From positions 372,001 to 436,000 of the forward strand of contig NZ_JACCBX010000003.1 of the NCBI RefSeq assembly GCF_013409995.1: a stretch of 64,000 nt of DNA, written 5' to 3'. The notes under the pieces were generated by a model. The model saw nothing but the letters and a program-made list of their open reading frames with translations. It had not been told where the DNA came from and searched no databases. Positions 27,093 to 36,434 of the stretch are shown one piece after another (the stretch's first letter is position 1; the number at the start of each line of letters is the position of its first letter). Position numbers and translations under genes: made by a program. This stretch comes from Neobacillus driksii. GTDB lineage: Bacteria > Bacillota > Bacilli > Bacillales > Cytobacillaceae.

Positions 27093-27650
27093 TTATGCAC
27101 GAGAAACATAGGAAGCTTCTGTCGTATTAATGATTAATTTATCACCTTGATTGACGAAGAAAGGAACTTGAACAGTAAGTCCTGTTTCAAGCGTTGCAGA
27201 TTTTGTTCCACCTGAAGATGTATCGCCCTTTATCCCTGGCTCCGTATCAGTAACTTCTAGTACAACGGTGTTTGGCAATTCTACACCGAGTGTTTCATGA
27301 CCGAACATCATGATATGAACTTCCATATTTTCTTTTAAAAACTTTAATTCATATTCGATATTGCTAGCAGGAAGTTCTACTTGTTCATAAGATTCCATAT
27401 CCATAAAAACATGCTGATTTCCGCTGGCATATAGATACTGCATTTTACGGTTATCAATTTGCGCTTTTTCAACTTTTTCACCAGCACGGAATGTTTTCTC
27501 TTGGATTGCTCCATTACGAAGGTTACGAAGCTTTGAACGAACAAATGCAGCGCCTTTACCTGGTTTTACGTGTTGGAAATCAAGAACGCGCCAAAGCCCG
27601 CCATCCACTTCAATTGTTAGACCTGTTTTAAAATCATTAACAGAAATCAT
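27093..27650 (-). CDS. efp: Translation elongation factor P
   Basis: EF-P relieves ribosome stalling at polyproline. The 185-aa, three-domain protein carries the loop [10 protein letters not shown] with K32 at the tip, the residue that is 5-aminopentanolylated in B. subtilis. The C-terminal motif [17 protein letters not shown] is typical. ATG 27650 lies behind AGGAGG. Next to papA, as in B. subtilis (yqhT-efp). Confidence 0.97.
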   Translation of the reverse strand: MISVNDFKTGLTIEVDGGLWRVLDFQHVKPGKGAAFVRSKLRNLRNGAIQEKTFRAGEKVEKAQIDNRKMQYLYASGNQHVFMDMESYEQVELPASNIEYELKFLKENMEVHIMMFGHETLGVELPNTVVLEVTDTEPGIKGDTSSGGTKSATLETGLTVQVPFFVNQGDKLIINTTEASYVSRA

Positions 27651-27670
27651 GTTTTATCCTCCTATGTCTA

Positions 27671-28732
27671 TTACAAAATAATGAGTTCTTTTGAAGAATG
27701 AGTAAAAGCTTCGTTATGGTCCTTTGTAATGAGAGTATCATCTTCAATCCGAACCCCGCCAAGTCCTGGCAAGTAGATACCTGGCTCGACCGTTACAATC
27801 ATGCCTGGTTCAAGAACAAGATCCGAACGGAAAGAAAGAGCCGGACCTTCATGGACCTCAAGTCCAATTCCGTGACCGGTAGAATGCCCAAAATAATCTC
27901 CATAACCTTTTTCCGTTATGTAATCTCTTGTTAGTGCATCTGCTTCTTTTCCTGTCATTCCGGGTTTAATACCTACCATTCCCCTCAATTGGGCTTCTAG
28001 AACGATGTCATATATTTCCTTAAGCTTTGCCTCAGGTTCACCTACTGCCACTGTTCTAGTGATATCTGATACATAGCCGTCATAATAAGCACCAAAGTCT
28101 AAGGTTACAAAATCTCCTTTTTCAATCACCTTATCGCTTGCAACTCCATGTGGGAGAGCAGAGCGGTACCCAGAGGCAACAATGATATCGAAGGAAGAAG
28201 AAGTTGCTCCTGCCTTTCTCATAAAGAACTCTAATTCATTGGATACTTCAAGCTCCGTCTTTCCTGGTTGAATAAAATCCAATATATGCTTAAACGCAGC
28301 ATCTGCGATATCTGCTGCCACCTTTAATATCTTAATCTCTGCTCCTGTCTTAATCAAGCGTAATTTTTCTATAACACCTGAAATAGGAACAAGTTCTGCT
28401 TCGAGTTCTTTTTCATAAGCTCTATAAGTGGAAAATGTTAAATGATCTTCTTCAAACCCAAGCTTTTTAATACCAAGGTTTTTTGCCTGCTTCGCTACTT
28501 CTTCCACAAGCGTCCCTGTCATTTTGACAACTTCATAACCTTCACATTGGCTTGAAGCTTGTTCCACATAACGAAAATCGGTAATAAATTGCGCCTTGGA
28601 TGCACTTATGAGTACTACCCCAGCCGAACCAGTAAAGTTTGTCATATAGCGACGGTTAAATTGACTTGTAATTAAAAAACCATCAATTCCATGTGAAGAA
28701 AAACTTGATCTTAATTTCTCTATCTTTTCCAT
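27671..28732 (-). CDS. papA: Xaa-Pro aminopeptidase / dipeptidase (M24B)
   Basis: The 353-aa metallopeptidase (YqhT) has a creatinase-like N-terminal domain and the pita-bread catalytic domain with metal ligands in FVTLDFGAYYDGYVSDITRT, GHSTGHGIGLEVHEGP and EPGIYLPGLGGVRIEDD. It removes N-terminal residues before proline. It is 20 nt upstream of efp and likely cotranscribed. Confidence 0.94.
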   Translation of the reverse strand: MEKIEKLRSSFSSHGIDGFLITSQFNRRYMTNFTGSAGVVLISASKAQFITDFRYVEQASSQCEGYEVVKMTGTLVEEVAKQAKNLGIKKLGFEEDHLTFSTYRAYEKELEAELVPISGVIEKLRLIKTGAEIKILKVAADIADAAFKHILDFIQPGKTELEVSNELEFFMRKAGATSSSFDIIVASGYRSALPHGVASDKVIEKGDFVTLDFGAYYDGYVSDITRTVAVGEPEAKLKEIYDIVLEAQLRGMVGIKPGMTGKEADALTRDYITEKGYGDYFGHSTGHGIGLEVHEGPALSFRSDLVLEPGMIVTVEPGIYLPGLGGVRIEDDTLITKDHNEAFTHSSKELIIL

Positions 28733-28835
28733 CGTCCCACTCTCCCGTATGTAATCCCGTAATAAGTTTAATCCCTATTGAAGCCATATCAAAAATTATT
28801 TTATCACATCTAAGTCTATAAAGACTAATAAAGCG

Positions 28836-29333
28836 TTAAGAGGCAGTCTCGTTTTCCTGCATATGATTGATTTCATACTCATAGTTAATCGAATAGCCAA
28901 TAAACAATCCATATACCAGATATAAACAAATAGTGGTAATAACTGTGTTACGACTTAAGTCTAAGAATGGCTTTATCCCTGGAAAAATTGGATTTAATAC
29001 TAAGTACACCAGTAAGAAGAGTATAATCCCATATCCCAAGCCTAACCAAATTCCATTAAATTTTTTTAGTGCCAGGGCATAAACAAAAGCTGCACCAACA
29101 GAAAGGATACCAAGTAAAATGATTGAAATAACCGTCCCCAGCATTTCGTTTTTCCAGTTGCCCAACGCCCAAGGACCTAATATTACATTCGGACGAATTT
29201 CAGTAAAATTAAAGTAGTATGCTAAAAAACCGATGGTCCCCCAAAATAAACCACCAAATAATCCCGTCCAGAAAACTAATACGGCAAAAGACATAGGTTT
29301 CGGATAATTTGATTTTTTTGGTCCATTAGCCAT
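28836..29333 (-). CDS. yqhR: YqhR family membrane protein
   Basis: The 165-aa protein has four hydrophobic helices (about 15-38, 60-83, 92-112, 127-148) and a short acidic tail. It corresponds in place and size to B. subtilis YqhR, whose function is unknown. In B. subtilis an aroQ gene (yqhS) and yqhQ flank it; neither is present here. Confidence 0.8.
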   Translation of the reverse strand: MANGPKKSNYPKPMSFAVLVFWTGLFGGLFWGTIGFLAYYFNFTEIRPNVILGPWALGNWKNEMLGTVISIILLGILSVGAAFVYALALKKFNGIWLGLGYGIILFLLVYLVLNPIFPGIKPFLDLSRNTVITTICLYLVYGLFIGYSINYEYEINHMQENETAS

Positions 29334-29367
29334 AATAATCTACCCCCTCAAAATCTGTTTTTAAAAT

Positions 29368-29448
29368 AGGCTGTGTGTTGATGAATACTATTCATTTTAG
29401 AACCTGTTATTGTAGCGCCTAAATCAACAGCCCTGTTTAACACAGCCT
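29368..29448. repeat. Short inverted-repeat element related to the 1510-1753 element
   Basis: AGGCTGTGT (29368-29376) and AACACAGCCT (29439-29448) are inverted repeats, 81 bp end to end. The right end also contains AATCAACAG and TTTAACACAGCCT, both found at the right end of the 244-bp element at 1510-1753. The GC-rich core is missing. It looks like an internally deleted copy. Confidence 0.55.
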
Positions 29449-29765
29449 TCACTGAAAATCTTAACCCAGCAGAATTCCACCATATTATGCCCTTTAATTG
29501 CCAACCACTTGCATAGAAAAACTTTTTAATTGGAAATATTATGTCTTCCTAGAGGTTTTTTCATGATTGAAGTAGAATAAAATTAAGTACAATAAAATTT
29601 TTCAAATTAAGTTCAGAATCTTCTATATATCTCCGGTCTTAATCCTAAAGAACTAACGGAGAGTGATAAATAACTGTAAAAATGGAAGAAATGTCTAAAA
29701 CATTATTATTTGTGTGTTTAAAAAATTAAGAAAATGCTTATGATGCTCTTAGGGAGGTGGCTTTC
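29449..29765. other. AT-rich intergenic region before yqhP
   Basis: I see no gene or convincing RNA here. It must contain the promoter of yqhP, but no clear consensus stands out. Confidence 0.4.
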
Positions 29766-30146
29766 TTGAAAAATCGGATTTCCGTTCCTTTGGTTGGTAG
29801 TGTTATTGTTTTGGGAATAATTGGCATTATCGGGGCTTTTGCAGGTGATCCTATCGGTTTTCTTAAGAATATCGTAGTGTTCGCATTGGTCGGTTTAGCC
29901 ATTTATTTTGTTTTTAGACTAATTCGTAGATCAAATCCTAGGAATAAAGAGCAGCAGGCCTTTATAAAGGCAGCTAAGAAGTCCAAAAAACGATTGCAGA
30001 CTAAAGGTGGAGAACAGTCTACAAAAAGTACATCCTTTGGTTCACTTACTTCTTTAAAGAAAAGCAAGACAAAAAAGAAGTCCCCTGTTCACTTAACAGT
30101 TATCGATGGCAAAAAGGGCAAAAAGAAAAATCGAGCGTCATTATAA
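29766..30146 (+). CDS. yqhP: YqhP-like small membrane protein (SA1362 family)
   Basis: The 126-aa product has two hydrophobic helices (about 8-25 and 32-53) and a very basic Lys/Ser-rich tail. TTG 29766 is chosen because GGGAGGTGG lies just upstream; GTG 29757 is inside that site. It occupies the place of B. subtilis yqhP. Function unknown. Stop codon lies in a terminator. Confidence 0.78.
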   Translation: MKNRISVPLVGSVIVLGIIGIIGAFAGDPIGFLKNIVVFALVGLAIYFVFRLIRRSNPRNKEQQAFIKAAKKSKKRLQTKGGEQSTKSTSFGSLTSLKKSKTKKKSPVHLTVIDGKKGKKKNRASL

Positions 30147-30160
30147 ACGCTCGATTTTTT
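30128..30160 (+). terminator. Terminator of yqhP
   Basis: AATCGAGCGTCATTATAAACGCTCGATT hairpin followed by TTTT, overlapping the stop codon. Confidence 0.85.
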
Positions 30161-30182
30161 ATTTTTCTTCCTTTAATAACAC

Positions 30183-31067
30183 CTAATAACACCACGACTT
30201 AAAGAACTTCTTAGCCGCCTCCCTGCCTAATTCAAACAATTCCTGTTTCTTTTCATTTGTCAGATGGAACTCTATTGATAATGCCCCCTCAGAAGGAACA
30301 AAAATGATGTTTTTAGCATGTTTTCTAGATACATAACGTGAATCATGTGCATCCTTCATCGTTTCAAACAAAGCACCGAATAATTGAATTGCATTTTTGA
30401 TTTTATGTTTTTCATGCTCGTATTCATCTGCACTTAATTTAATTCCAATTACAGGTCGTACCTTTTGTATATTTTCGTGGTCAAAAAGCCACATTGGGAA
30501 ATTGCTTAATACTCCTCCATCAACGATGACGTTTACTCCATCCATTGATTTTAATTTAACAGGCTCAAAAAAATACGGAATACTGCAGCTCATTCTTACC
30601 GCTTTTGCGATTGAAAATGACTCAGGCGGAATACCATATCTAACTAAATCATCTGGCAGGACCATCAGCTTGCCATTGGAAAGGTCGGAAGCAATTATTC
30701 TTAAGTTCTGCGGCGGCAAATCCGAAAATGTTCTTACACCTTTTGCTGCTAACTTTTCTTCAATCCACTTTTCAAGCTCATTCCCTTTATATAAACCCAA
30801 CTTCCAATAAACAAAAAGCCATTTAGCCAGCGGAAAAGGAATAATCATTTTTCGTGCATCGAGGAACTTTGTTAAATCCAGGTCATCAAGAACTTGTTCA
30901 ATCTCATGACTTCCATATCCTGCTGCAATTAAGGCCGCGACAATCGATCCAGCACTCGTTCCAGCAACACGCTCGAATTGAAATCCTTTCTTTTCAATTT
31001 CTTGAATTGCCCCGATTAGGGCAAAACCTTTAATGCCTCCTCCAGAAAAAACACCGTCTATTTTCAT
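30183..31067 (-). CDS. yqhO: Patatin-like phospholipase family protein YqhO
   Basis: The 294-aa protein has the patatin oxyanion hole GGGIKG (9-14), the nucleophile elbow GTSAGS (36-41, Ser38) and the catalytic DGG in VIVDGGVLSNFP. It should be a lipid acyl hydrolase; its substrate is unknown. ATG 31067 is chosen behind AGGAG; the longer frame to 31094 lacks such a site. Same neighbourhood as B. subtilis yqhO. Confidence 0.88.
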   Translation of the reverse strand: MKIDGVFSGGGIKGFALIGAIQEIEKKGFQFERVAGTSAGSIVAALIAAGYGSHEIEQVLDDLDLTKFLDARKMIIPFPLAKWLFVYWKLGLYKGNELEKWIEEKLAAKGVRTFSDLPPQNLRIIASDLSNGKLMVLPDDLVRYGIPPESFSIAKAVRMSCSIPYFFEPVKLKSMDGVNVIVDGGVLSNFPMWLFDHENIQKVRPVIGIKLSADEYEHEKHKIKNAIQLFGALFETMKDAHDSRYVSRKHAKNIIFVPSEGALSIEFHLTNEKKQELFELGREAAKKFFKSWCY

Positions 31068-31151
31068 GGCAGCCACTCCTAAAGGTGTACTCATTGTTAC
31101 ACTTTAAGCGGTTTGTCATCAAAATAGTACGGTGTACAAGCAAAAAATTTC

Positions 31152-32177
31152 TCAAGTGAAATATTCAACAATTGCTTTTGGAAAATATTCGTTGATGTAA
31201 CTGCGAATGGTCGTTTCTAATTCGTTAGCCTCTTCTGTTGGATAGACATATTTGCCGATTCCATAGCGGCCCCATTTATATTTGCGCTTTTCCTCATCCA
31301 TTTCAAGCTTGGTTTTAGGATACCTTTTTGCTATCACGTTCTTTGCTGGCTTAGTAAAACGGTGTTGGATAAGTTCAAATGTCATATCCGGTATATCTAA
31401 GCCTACAAGCTCATTACTTAAACGTTCAAAAAGCTCACGATAGCCTTCCTTCCAATCTTCATGTAAATATATAGGTGCGACAATAAACCCTAAAGGATAG
31501 TTTGCCTTTGCAACCTTCCTTGCAGCTGACAGGCGATCTTCAAAAGAAGAAGTACCTGGCTCAAAATTCTTGATAACATACCGAGAATTAACACTAAAAC
31601 GGAATCTTGTCCTCCCATTGTGATTGGCATCCAGCAGATGATCGACATGATGAAATTTTGTTACAAACCTCAGCAAGCCAAACTCCGATTGTCCAATAAA
31701 TTCGATTGTCTTCTTTAGTGAATGTGTTAAATGATCTAAACCCACGATGTCCGAGGTACAAGCAGCTTCAAACCGTGTGATTTCTGGCTTGCGCTCATCC
31801 ATGTATTTCTGTGCTTGTTCAAAGATATCCTCTAGGTTTACATAGGTTCGGATATAAGGTTTGCTGCCGAGTGTCGTTTGCAGATAGCAATAATGGCAGT
31901 GCCCCATACAGCCAGTAGCCAAAGGGATTGCATATTCTGCGGAAGGCTTAGAGGTATCAAATTTTAAGGTCTTTCTGATTCCGACTACAAGGGTTGATTT
32001 TGCATTTCGGTATTTTTGATTTTCATTATCACCCGGTAAATCACGTATCTGGTTATGTGAAGTAGTCTCACGAATTTCAAGATTCAATTTTTCAAACTTC
32101 TCTTTTAGTTCTCTTCCAAGAGGGTATTCTAATGCTCTAGGTTCAAAGTATACTAATTGAGGCATAAAAGGTTCCAA
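31152..32177 (-). CDS. splB: Spore photoproduct lyase
   Basis: SplB repairs the UV-induced thymine dimer of spores by radical SAM chemistry during germination. The 341-aa protein has the cluster motif CMGHCHYC (C90, C94, C97) and the conserved cysteine C140 in AACTSDIVG that supplies the hydrogen atom. The start is TTG 32177 behind AGAGG. A sigma-G-like -10 lies upstream. No splA regulator is seen upstream. Confidence 0.96.
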   Translation of the reverse strand: MEPFMPQLVYFEPRALEYPLGRELKEKFEKLNLEIRETTSHNQIRDLPGDNENQKYRNAKSTLVVGIRKTLKFDTSKPSAEYAIPLATGCMGHCHYCYLQTTLGSKPYIRTYVNLEDIFEQAQKYMDERKPEITRFEAACTSDIVGLDHLTHSLKKTIEFIGQSEFGLLRFVTKFHHVDHLLDANHNGRTRFRFSVNSRYVIKNFEPGTSSFEDRLSAARKVAKANYPLGFIVAPIYLHEDWKEGYRELFERLSNELVGLDIPDMTFELIQHRFTKPAKNVIAKRYPKTKLEMDEEKRKYKWGRYGIGKYVYPTEEANELETTIRSYINEYFPKAIVEYFT

Positions 32178-32207
32178 GTTATTTTCCTCTTTTCAATTTG
32201 TTTTTTA

Positions 32208-32214
32208 TAGTATG
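32208..32214 (-). promoter_or_regulatory. Possible sigma-G/F -10 element for splB
   Basis: CATACTA on the minus strand, 31 bp before the splB start, matches the sigma-G -10 consensus CATNHTA. No good -35 is seen at 17-18 bp, so this is tentative. Confidence 0.35.
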
Positions 32215-32374
32215 AGCAATTTTGAAATATTAACGTGGTTCATGATTTGTTTATATTTTGTCTACAAATTGTTCACTTTAGTACTCACTTTCTTCATATC
32301 ATCAACACAAAAATTCTCTATACTTTACCTATTATTTAGTGGGTTTTATTAACAAGTAAAGGTAGGAATACTTT

Positions 32375-34165
32375 ATGAGCATAAAGATAGAAAGCACAAA
32401 GGTGTATGAAATGACCTGTACATCCTGCGAGAAGCGGGTTGAAAGAACAGTAAAAAAATTAGATGGTGTCATCGATGTAAAAGCTAGTTTTAGCGGTCAA
32501 TTTGCCGAAATCGAATATAATGATCATTTATGTGATTTAAAAAAAATAAAAAGTGCCATTCAAAGTGTAGGTTATAGCACTGAAAGCCCTAAAGACTTTA
32601 AGTTTATTGGAATTATGATTGCAGTTGCAGCCGTTGTATTACTAGGAATCAATACTGGGAATTACGATATGGAATCACACCTTAATAATGCCTCATATGC
32701 TGTATTATTTGTAGTTGGAGTGATTACATCTATCCATTGTGTAGGTATGTGCGGTGGAATCATGCTTTCGCAAAGTATTGGAAAAGAAAGCATGAACAAG
32801 TTTGAAGCAATAAAGCCAGCACTTTTATATAACGCAGGAAGAGTGGTCGCATATACGGTACTAGGCGGGGTTATAGGCGCCATCGGTTCTGTTTTCGCTC
32901 TTTCACTAACAGCAAAAGCAGGTTTGCAGTTATTTGCAGGTGTTTTCATGATTATGATGGGCTTTAATATGGCTGGTTTTAAGGCCTTTAGAAAGTTCCA
33001 AATTAAAATGCCAAATGTGGCTTGTAAAGCAATGAGTACACCTAGAGCACCATTTTTTGTTGGTCTTTTGAATGGATTAATGCCATGTGGCCCTCTGCAA
33101 ACTATGCAAATATTTGCTTTAGGAACAGGGAGTGCTGCAGCTGGTGCCTTATCTATGTTTATGTTTTCGATCGGAACCGTCCCTTTAATGCTGACATTTG
33201 GCGCATTATCAGGGTTGTTGACCAAAGGATACACAAAAAAAATACTAAAGTTCAGCGGTGTGTTAATTATTATGCTCGGCCTTATTATGAGTAACAGAGG
33301 GCTTGCACTGGCAGGCATGAATATTAGTCCAATGGCTATAATTTCCAGCGCGGGAGCCTTCGGTGATGCAAATGCCTCATCTTCCTCATCCGATGAGATA
33401 AAAGCAACAATTAAAGATGGGGTTCAAGTCTTGAATATGACTGCGAATGTTTATGGCTATACCCCAAAAACTCTTTATGTCCAAAAGGGAATGCCGCTTA
33501 AATGGGTTATTAATGGTGAAGAAATTACTGGCTGTAATAATACGATTGTAGTGCCGGGAATGGATATTGAACAGAAACTACAAAGTGGAAATAATCTAAT
33601 TGAATTCACACCAGGTAGTGAAGATCTGAATTTTAGCTGCTGGATGGGAATGAAGCGTGGAGTAATTAAAGTTGTAGATGACCTAGAAGCTATCACTGCT
33701 TCAAGCAGTGACAGAGATGGAGTTGATTCTGCTGTTACTGCCCCTCCAGCGGAACCTGCTCAGCCTAGTATCTACGGAGACGATTTTAGTAAGGCAGCGA
33801 CTGATCGATTAGTTAAAAAAGCGGAAATGGCTGCTAACGAGCAGACAATTACTATAAAAGGAACCGGATATGAGTTTGAGCCGCTTATTATGGTGGTTAA
33901 TAAAGGTATTAGTTCAAAAATGGCCATAGACCTATCTTCCTTTGATAATGCAGAAGGGTACTTTATGATCCTAAATTCATCAACAATGCAGATTGTTGCC
34001 GATTTTACTGGGACAAAAGGAGTCAATAATATTGAATTTACAATTAGTAATAGTGGTTCGTATGGTATCTATCTAAATGAAAAAGATTTATTGGGAATTA
34101 TTGAAGTGGTTGATGATCTAAATTCAGTAGACCTGGAAGAGGTAAGAGCGAAATATATTCAATAA
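32375..34165 (+). CDS. HMA - SafE/DsbD-type membrane - cupredoxin fusion protein
   Basis: The 596-aa protein starts with a heavy-metal-associated domain (MTCTSCEKR, about residues 13-21), then a six-helix sulfite exporter/SafE or DsbD-like membrane domain (about 70-320; HCVGMCGG and NGLMPCGP), then a cupredoxin-like domain (about 345-440; TGCNNTIV and FSCWMGMKRG as likely Cu ligands) and a second cupredoxin-like domain (about 490-580) without Cys. Family members sit in copper operons and probably move or oxidise Cu(I) across the membrane. First gene of the copper island. The second cupredoxin looks degenerate. Function is inference. Confidence 0.82.
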   Translation: MSIKIESTKVYEMTCTSCEKRVERTVKKLDGVIDVKASFSGQFAEIEYNDHLCDLKKIKSAIQSVGYSTESPKDFKFIGIMIAVAAVVLLGINTGNYDMESHLNNASYAVLFVVGVITSIHCVGMCGGIMLSQSIGKESMNKFEAIKPALLYNAGRVVAYTVLGGVIGAIGSVFALSLTAKAGLQLFAGVFMIMMGFNMAGFKAFRKFQIKMPNVACKAMSTPRAPFFVGLLNGLMPCGPLQTMQIFALGTGSAAAGALSMFMFSIGTVPLMLTFGALSGLLTKGYTKKILKFSGVLIIMLGLIMSNRGLALAGMNISPMAIISSAGAFGDANASSSSSDEIKATIKDGVQVLNMTANVYGYTPKTLYVQKGMPLKWVINGEEITGCNNTIVVPGMDIEQKLQSGNNLIEFTPGSEDLNFSCWMGMKRGVIKVVDDLEAITASSSDRDGVDSAVTAPPAEPAQPSIYGDDFSKAATDRLVKKAEMAANEQTITIKGTGYEFEPLIMVVNKGISSKMAIDLSSFDNAEGYFMILNSSTMQIVADFTGTKGVNNIEFTISNSGSYGIYLNEKDLLGIIEVVDDLNSVDLEEVRAKYIQ

Positions 34166-34171
34166 CCAACA

Positions 34172-34211
34172 AGAAGAGTCTTAGTAATCGTTTGATTACC
34201 AAGACTCTTTT
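34172..34211 (+). terminator. Terminator after the HMA-SafE-cupredoxin gene
   Basis: AAGAGTCTTAGTAATC pairs with GATTACCAAGACTCTT, followed by TTTA. Confidence 0.8.
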
Positions 34212-34213
34212 AT

Positions 34214-34307
34214 TTATCCAGCTGGTATAAAGCCCTTTAACCTTAATGCATTTAATAATACTGATACGGAGCTTAAACTCATGGCGGGTGCTGCGATGAG
34301 TTTTGGG
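34214..34307 (-). pseudogene. 3' remnant of a copper-type P-type ATPase
   Basis: Reading the minus strand toward the stop at 34216-34214 gives NPKLIAAPAMSLSSVSVLLN then ALRLKG, the conserved last helix of CopA/CopB-type ATPases. About 31 codons survive, directly behind the histidine kinase, whose own stop (34308-34310) lies at the junction in another frame. It differs from the end of the intact copA at 36.5 kb ([19 protein letters not shown]), so it is not a recent copy of it. A deletion has probably removed the rest. Confidence 0.7.
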
Positions 34308-35675
34308 TTAATTTGTTGTATTAAAATAGACTTTCACTGTAGTTCCTACACCCTCTTCACTTTCTACCTTAATCAACGCATCATGAAGCTCAAGGATATT
34401 CTTAACAATCGTTAAACCGATACCATTTCCTTCAATTTGACTTCTACTCTTATCTCCTCTATAAAGCCTTTCAAAAATAAATGGTAAATCTTCCTGCTTA
34501 ATACCAATCCCATCATCTATTACTTCCATAATAATCGTGTTTTTTTCCTTATAAAGTTTAATCAAAATCGTCCTATTACTATCTGAAAATTTAAGTGCGT
34601 TAGATAATAAGTTTATAATCACCTGTTTCATTTTGTCTTTATCCGCGTTGATTTTGTATTCGTCCAGGGCGATTTCAAATTGAATCGTACAATTTTTATT
34701 TTCAGCAGCCCTATAGAAGTCCTTACAAATCTCTGAAATTAGATGATCAAGGTATATAGATTCATAATTAATCTTGATACCTTCAGATTCAAACTCTTTT
34801 AACAAATTTAAGTCATTTATTAATTTTCCAAAACGAATGACTTCCTCATTTAAATAATTTAATCCCTCATTTGTAACAGGTAATACACCATCAATCATCG
34901 CTTCAAGATTATTCTGTATCACATTTAAAGGAGTTCTAATCTCATGCGTAATATCTGATACTAACCTTTTTCTGAGAGTGTCCTGGTGTTTTAATTTACC
35001 TGCAAGAATATTCACACTTTTCCTTAAATCCTCTAACTCTGTAATATTACTTTTTATATTCGATACGGTATCAAAGTTTCCTTGAGATAAGCGGACAGAC
35101 ATGTTTGCTACTGCTCGAATGGGAATAGAAAATTGCTTTGAGAAGTACAGACTCAAGCTAATGATGATAATTAGCGCAAGGGTACCACTAGCAATAATGC
35201 TTTTGTTTATAGAAGATTTAAAGGTTAAATCTTCCTCTGATAGAAGGACTGACGAATATTGTCCGATATCAATAAACCCAACTATTTTACCATTCGCTTT
35301 TATTTTAAATGTTTTCGTCGTATAAACGCCATTATCATGTCCTGACATTTCCCCGATATGGATTTGAGTTTGTAAGTCATCTGGATCCATTCCCCAGACT
35401 GCCTGTTTACTGCTATCTAAAAGGGTCAAACAATAATTCCCCATATAGGCCTCGTGCATTAATTCAATCCCTGTATCCGAGGACCATTTCCCTTCCCTTT
35501 TATATGCTTCCTCAAAATAGGAAACGATTCTTTCATACCTCTTGTTTTGAATATCAATCATGTATTCGTTAAATTTATTGGAAACCGTCAGATTAACAAA
35601 AACGGTAACTAGCAGGATAGCGGCCACCGTGGATAGGACCAACAACAGACTCAATCTTTTATTAATTGTTTGCAC
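34308..35675 (-). CDS. Two-component sensor histidine kinase
   Basis: The 455-aa kinase has two membrane helices (about 9-29 and 157-178) enclosing an extracytoplasmic sensor domain, a HAMP linker, the phosphoacceptor H244 in SDITHEIRTPLN, and an ATPase domain with EVIDDGIGI and GNGIGLTIVK. GTG 35675 directly follows the response regulator stop. Location between copper genes suggests metal or envelope sensing, but the ligand cannot be read. Its last codons abut the P-type ATPase remnant. Confidence 0.9.
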   Translation of the reverse strand: MQTINKRLSLLLVLSTVAAILLVTVFVNLTVSNKFNEYMIDIQNKRYERIVSYFEEAYKREGKWSSDTGIELMHEAYMGNYCLTLLDSSKQAVWGMDPDDLQTQIHIGEMSGHDNGVYTTKTFKIKANGKIVGFIDIGQYSSVLLSEEDLTFKSSINKSIIASGTLALIIIISLSLYFSKQFSIPIRAVANMSVRLSQGNFDTVSNIKSNITELEDLRKSVNILAGKLKHQDTLRKRLVSDITHEIRTPLNVIQNNLEAMIDGVLPVTNEGLNYLNEEVIRFGKLINDLNLLKEFESEGIKINYESIYLDHLISEICKDFYRAAENKNCTIQFEIALDEYKINADKDKMKQVIINLLSNALKFSDSNRTILIKLYKEKNTIIMEVIDDGIGIKQEDLPFIFERLYRGDKSRSQIEGNGIGLTIVKNILELHDALIKVESEEGVGTTVKVYFNTTN

Positions 35676-36362
35676 CTACTTCTCACCGCCAAATTTATAG
35701 CCTGCTTTCATTACCGTAACAATATATTTAGGGTTCTTTGTGTCTTTTTCAATCTTTTTACGGATATTTTTTATATGGACATCAATCGTCCGATCGTACC
35801 CGTTAAAATCAACGCCAAAGATTTTATCTATCAATTGCTCTCTAGATAATACATTCCCTTTTGCGGTGACGAGAGCACAAATAATATCAAACTCATTTGG
35901 TGTAAACGGGATATCTTGTTCTAGTATGCGAACTGCTCTTTTATCACAATCAATTAATAAATAACCATCATCATAAATAACCTTTGATGAAGGAAATTTA
36001 GAACCTATTCTCCTGAATAAAGCATTTACTCTAGCAGTTAGTTCTCTTGGACTAAATGGCTTTATTAAGTATTCATCGGCACCTATATTTAATCCTTCTA
36101 TTTTGTCATTTAATGATCCTTTTGCTGTGAGCATAAAGATATGGACATCCGATGTTTGACGGATTATTTTACAAACTTCTTCGCCGCTAATATCCGGTAG
36201 CATCAAATCTAGTATAATTAATTTAAAATCTGCTGTATTAAACACATCCAGCCCTTTTAATCCGCTTTTTGCGCTAGAAACTTTATAACCTTCTTTTTCT
36301 AAATATCCTTTAATAACGGTTGATACACTTTGCTCGTCTTCAATCAGTAAAATATGATTCAT
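35676..36362 (-). CDS. OmpR/PhoB-type response regulator
   Basis: The 228-aa protein has a receiver domain (phosphoacceptor D52 in ILDLMLPD; Lys in IKPFSPREL) and a winged-helix DNA-binding domain with YDRTIDVHIKNIRKKIE. It pairs with the adjacent kinase. Probable targets are the flanking copper genes, by location only. Confidence 0.92.
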   Translation of the reverse strand: MNHILLIEDEQSVSTVIKGYLEKEGYKVSSAKSGLKGLDVFNTADFKLIILDLMLPDISGEEVCKIIRQTSDVHIFMLTAKGSLNDKIEGLNIGADEYLIKPFSPRELTARVNALFRRIGSKFPSSKVIYDDGYLLIDCDKRAVRILEQDIPFTPNEFDIICALVTAKGNVLSREQLIDKIFGVDFNGYDRTIDVHIKNIRKKIEKDTKNPKYIVTVMKAGYKFGGEK

Positions 36363-36434
36363 CTTATTTCACCCAGCTTATAAAATTAGAATCCTTGTAA
36401 TTTAAGTATAATATTTACAGATAGTGATAAATGT

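Noticed and set aside
32662..33318. 218-aa open frame antisense to the HMA-SafE-cupredoxin gene
   Set aside because: Mirror of a hydrophobic, real coding region; no ribosome site or family resemblance.
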